The notes beneath the pieces were generated by a model. The model ran no database searches and was not told where the DNA came from. It saw only the letters and a list, made by a program, of their open reading frames with translations. Of a stretch of 64,000 nt of DNA, positions 62,542-64,000 are shown in pieces; position 1 is the stretch's first letter, and each line of letters begins with the position of its first letter. The DNA lies in contig NZ_WVRE01000001.1 of the NCBI RefSeq assembly GCF_013111185.1, positions 868,001-932,000 of the forward strand, in the 5' to 3' direction. A program made the translations under genes and the position numbers. Origin of the DNA: Ruegeria sp. HKCCD7303 (GTDB lineage: Bacteria; Pseudomonadota; Alphaproteobacteria; Rhodobacterales; Rhodobacteraceae).

Positions 62542-64000
62542 TCTTTGGTCTCCTTCAATGGCGGATAGCGATAGCGAGTCGCTGCAACCGTCCAATCCAT
62601 GTGATTGCGTACATATTCCTGCGTGGCGTCTCGTGGCGGGGTGTAGTCCCAGGCCTCTCCGGCACCCGCCTCCATCGCGGCGTGCAAGGCGCGCCGGGAC
62701 TTTTGCGTTGCAATGACGTCCGCACGCAGGCTTTCGCTGTTCCAACGTCGCGCCACGTCTTCAGCAAACTTTGCGGAATGTTCAGCGTAAGCCGGGTCAT
62801 CGACCACATTCACCTTTTCCAACGGATCCTTGGACAGGTCGTAAAGCTGAGGTGGGTCCGGGTCGCAGTGAATATACTTCAACGGCCCGCGTCGGATCAT
62901 GAATACCGGATAAGGCGTCATCTCGGCGCAATATTCGCCGATGGCTTCATCCACAGGGTCAGCTTCTCCGCGCGCAAGCGGCATCAAGGATCGGCCATCA
63001 ATCGGCTCCCCGAAGATCGCGTCAGAACCGCTGGCGATGTCCACAAATGTCGGCAACAGGTCGAGCAGGGAACAGGCGTTGGCAGCACAGCCTTTGGCAA
63101 CACCGGGACCCGCCATGATCAGCGGCACACGGGCCGAGTGTTCAAAGAAATTCATCTTGTACCACAACCCACGCTCACCCAGCATATCGCCGTGGTCTGC
63201 GGTGACGATGACGATGGTATTGTCTAACGCGCCGATGTCTTTCAAAGCTTTGACCATCGCGCCGACCTTGCTGTCAAAGTAACTGACATTGGCCAGATAA
63301 GCGCGACGCGCGCGGCGGATTTCTTCCTCGTTCAGAGGGACATAGCTTGCCTCGATCCCATCCATCACGCGACGTGAGAACGGGTCTTGCTCTTCGGGCG
63401 TCAGTGTAAATTCCGGCATCGGGACGTCTGCGTCGGAATACAGGTTCCACCACTCGGGCTTGGCGACATAGGGGTCATGCGGATGGATAAAGCTGGCCAC
63501 CATACAGAACGGAGCATTGTCCCCAGCCGCCCGATCGCGGCCCCTGTCGATCAACCAGCGACGCGCGGCAAATTCGACCTCGTCGTCATAATCCGTCTGG
63601 AAGGTGGCGACCGCCTCACCGCTTTCCTTGACGGTTTGCATGTTGTGATACCACTTGTCGATCCGCTCGTCCGGGGCTTCCCAGTCCGGGGTCCAGGCAA
63701 AATCGGCGGGGTAAATGTCGGTTGTCACACGGTCCTGAAACCCGTGTTTCTGGTCTGGCCCAACGAAATGCATCTTGCCCGACAGGCAAGTCCGGTAGCC
63801 CAGCGCCTTGAGGTAATGCGCAAAGGTCGGGACCGAGGCACGAAACTCGCTGGCGTTGTCATATGCCGCGATGCGACTGATCAGCTGCCCGGACATGAAC
63901 GCAAATCGCGACGGCGCGCAAAGGGGTGAGTTGCAATAGGCCGCGTCAAATCGCATCCCGCGCGCGGCAAGCGCGTCGATGTTTGGGGTCTTGACCGTTG
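62538..64000 (-). CDS. betC: Choline-sulfatase (partial, N-terminus off window)
   Basis: At least 487 codons; translation continues upstream of the first internal ATG (63956) to the window edge with TPNIDALAARG, so the true start is outside. The formylglycine-generating site is SPLCAPSRF. BetC-type segments follow: CLSGKMHFVGPDQ, TTDIYPADF, IHPHDPYVA, VTADHGDMLGERGLWYKM. BetC cleaves choline-O-sulfate to choline and sulfate. The C-terminal YVRNHMDW is also typical. It heads (or nearly heads) the six-gene operon and supplies its likely substrate class; another sulfate ester is possible. Confidence 0.88.
   Translation of the reverse strand, partial: TVKTPNIDALAARGMRFDAAYCNSPLCAPSRFAFMSGQLISRIAAYDNASEFRASVPTFAHYLKALGYRTCLSGKMHFVGPDQKHGFQDRVTTDIYPADFAWTPDWEAPDERIDKWYHNMQTVKESGEAVATFQTDYDDEVEFAARRWLIDRGRDRAAGDNAPFCMVASFIHPHDPYVAKPEWWNLYSDADVPMPEFTLTPEEQDPFSRRVMDGIEASYVPLNEEEIRRARRAYLANVSYFDSKVGAMVKALKDIGALDNTIVIVTADHGDMLGERGLWYKMNFFEHSARVPLIMAGPGVAKGCAANACSLLDLLPTFVDIASGSDAIFGEPIDGRSLMPLARGEADPVDEAIGEYCAEMTPYPVFMIRRGPLKYIHCDPDPPQLYDLSKDPLEKVNVVDDPAYAEHSAKFAEDVARRWNSESLRADVIATQKSRRALHAAMEAGAGEAWDYTPPRDATQEYVRNHMDWTVAATRYRYPPLKETKE

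Noticed and set aside
1..64000. CRISPR array, transposase, integrase, tRNA or rRNA
   Set aside because: No regularly spaced repeats, no transposase-like proteins and no cloverleaf or ribosomal sequence were recognised on reading both strands; short or degenerate examples could escape notice.

Overview
The window looks like a chromosomal segment of a marine alphaproteobacterium of the Rhodobacteraceae (Roseobacter group). Evidence: moderately high GC throughout; an alphaproteobacterial gene order (hslO - CoA-type Nudix - cca, and dnaK-dnaJ behind a heat-shock-type promoter); a bacterial voltage-gated sodium channel; a taurine/sulfonate-type ABC system; choline-sulfatase; and a response regulator-PP2C/Hpt pair like those of Rhodobacteraceae partner-switching systems. 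The genus cannot be fixed from the sequence alone. I found no tRNA or rRNA gene, insertion sequence, prophage or CRISPR array.

Layout. 1-6.2 kb (minus): an acyl-CoA ligase followed by livG, livH, a small membrane protein, livM and a branched-chain-amino-acid-type substrate-binding protein that runs off the left edge. 6.5-9.4 kb: a small secreted orphan, then a parvulin PPIase-argJ-mutT operon (minus). 9.4-14.9 kb (plus): secA, an anchored unknown protein, and a periplasmic binding protein/OmpA fusion. 14.9-23.2 kb (minus): radC, and a ten-gene thiamine operon behind a TPP riboswitch that joins thiazole synthesis (thiDOSGEF) to pyrimidine salvage and uptake (thiY-tenA-thiZ-thiX). 23.4-29.0 kb: a taurine/sulfonate-like ABC system (minus) divergent from an IclR regulator and a FAD amine oxidoreductase (plus), with palindromic operator candidates. 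29.1-32.4 kb: dnaK-dnaJ (minus). 32.4-33.8 kb: alkB convergent with an orphan polysaccharide-export permease.

34.0-42.0 kb (plus) is the most distinctive accessory region: cysQ (PAP phosphatase), kdsB (CMP-Kdo), galE, two paralogous family-2-like glycosyltransferases flanking a 53-residue ORF, a GT14-type glycosyltransferase and a two-domain sulfotransferase. I infer that it builds or decorates a sulfated surface glycan, with CysQ clearing the PAP made by the sulfotransferase.

42.0-51.2 kb is a long minus-strand run: hslO, Nudix, cca, two ABC exporter half-transporters, an RNA uracil methyltransferase, a sodium channel and an L,D-transpeptidase. 51.3-57.7 kb holds a Nudix hydrolase, a response regulator-PP2C phosphatase with a divergent Hpt protein, ilvA, a membrane protein, argG, a DUF1810 protein and an SCP2-domain protein. 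57.7-64.0 kb (minus) is a tightly overlapped six-gene catabolic operon: choline-sulfatase (start off the right edge), SDR, BKACE, aldehyde dehydrogenase, SDR and a carnitine-dehydrogenase-like enzyme. It reads as a route for a sulfated or quaternary-amine osmolyte feeding central metabolism. It is the best candidate here for an undescribed pathway.

Many genes overlap by 1-4 bases, and several convergent pairs share their stop codons, so the region is very compact. The only gap above 300 bp is 23035-23393, which holds the TPP riboswitch and candidate terminators.
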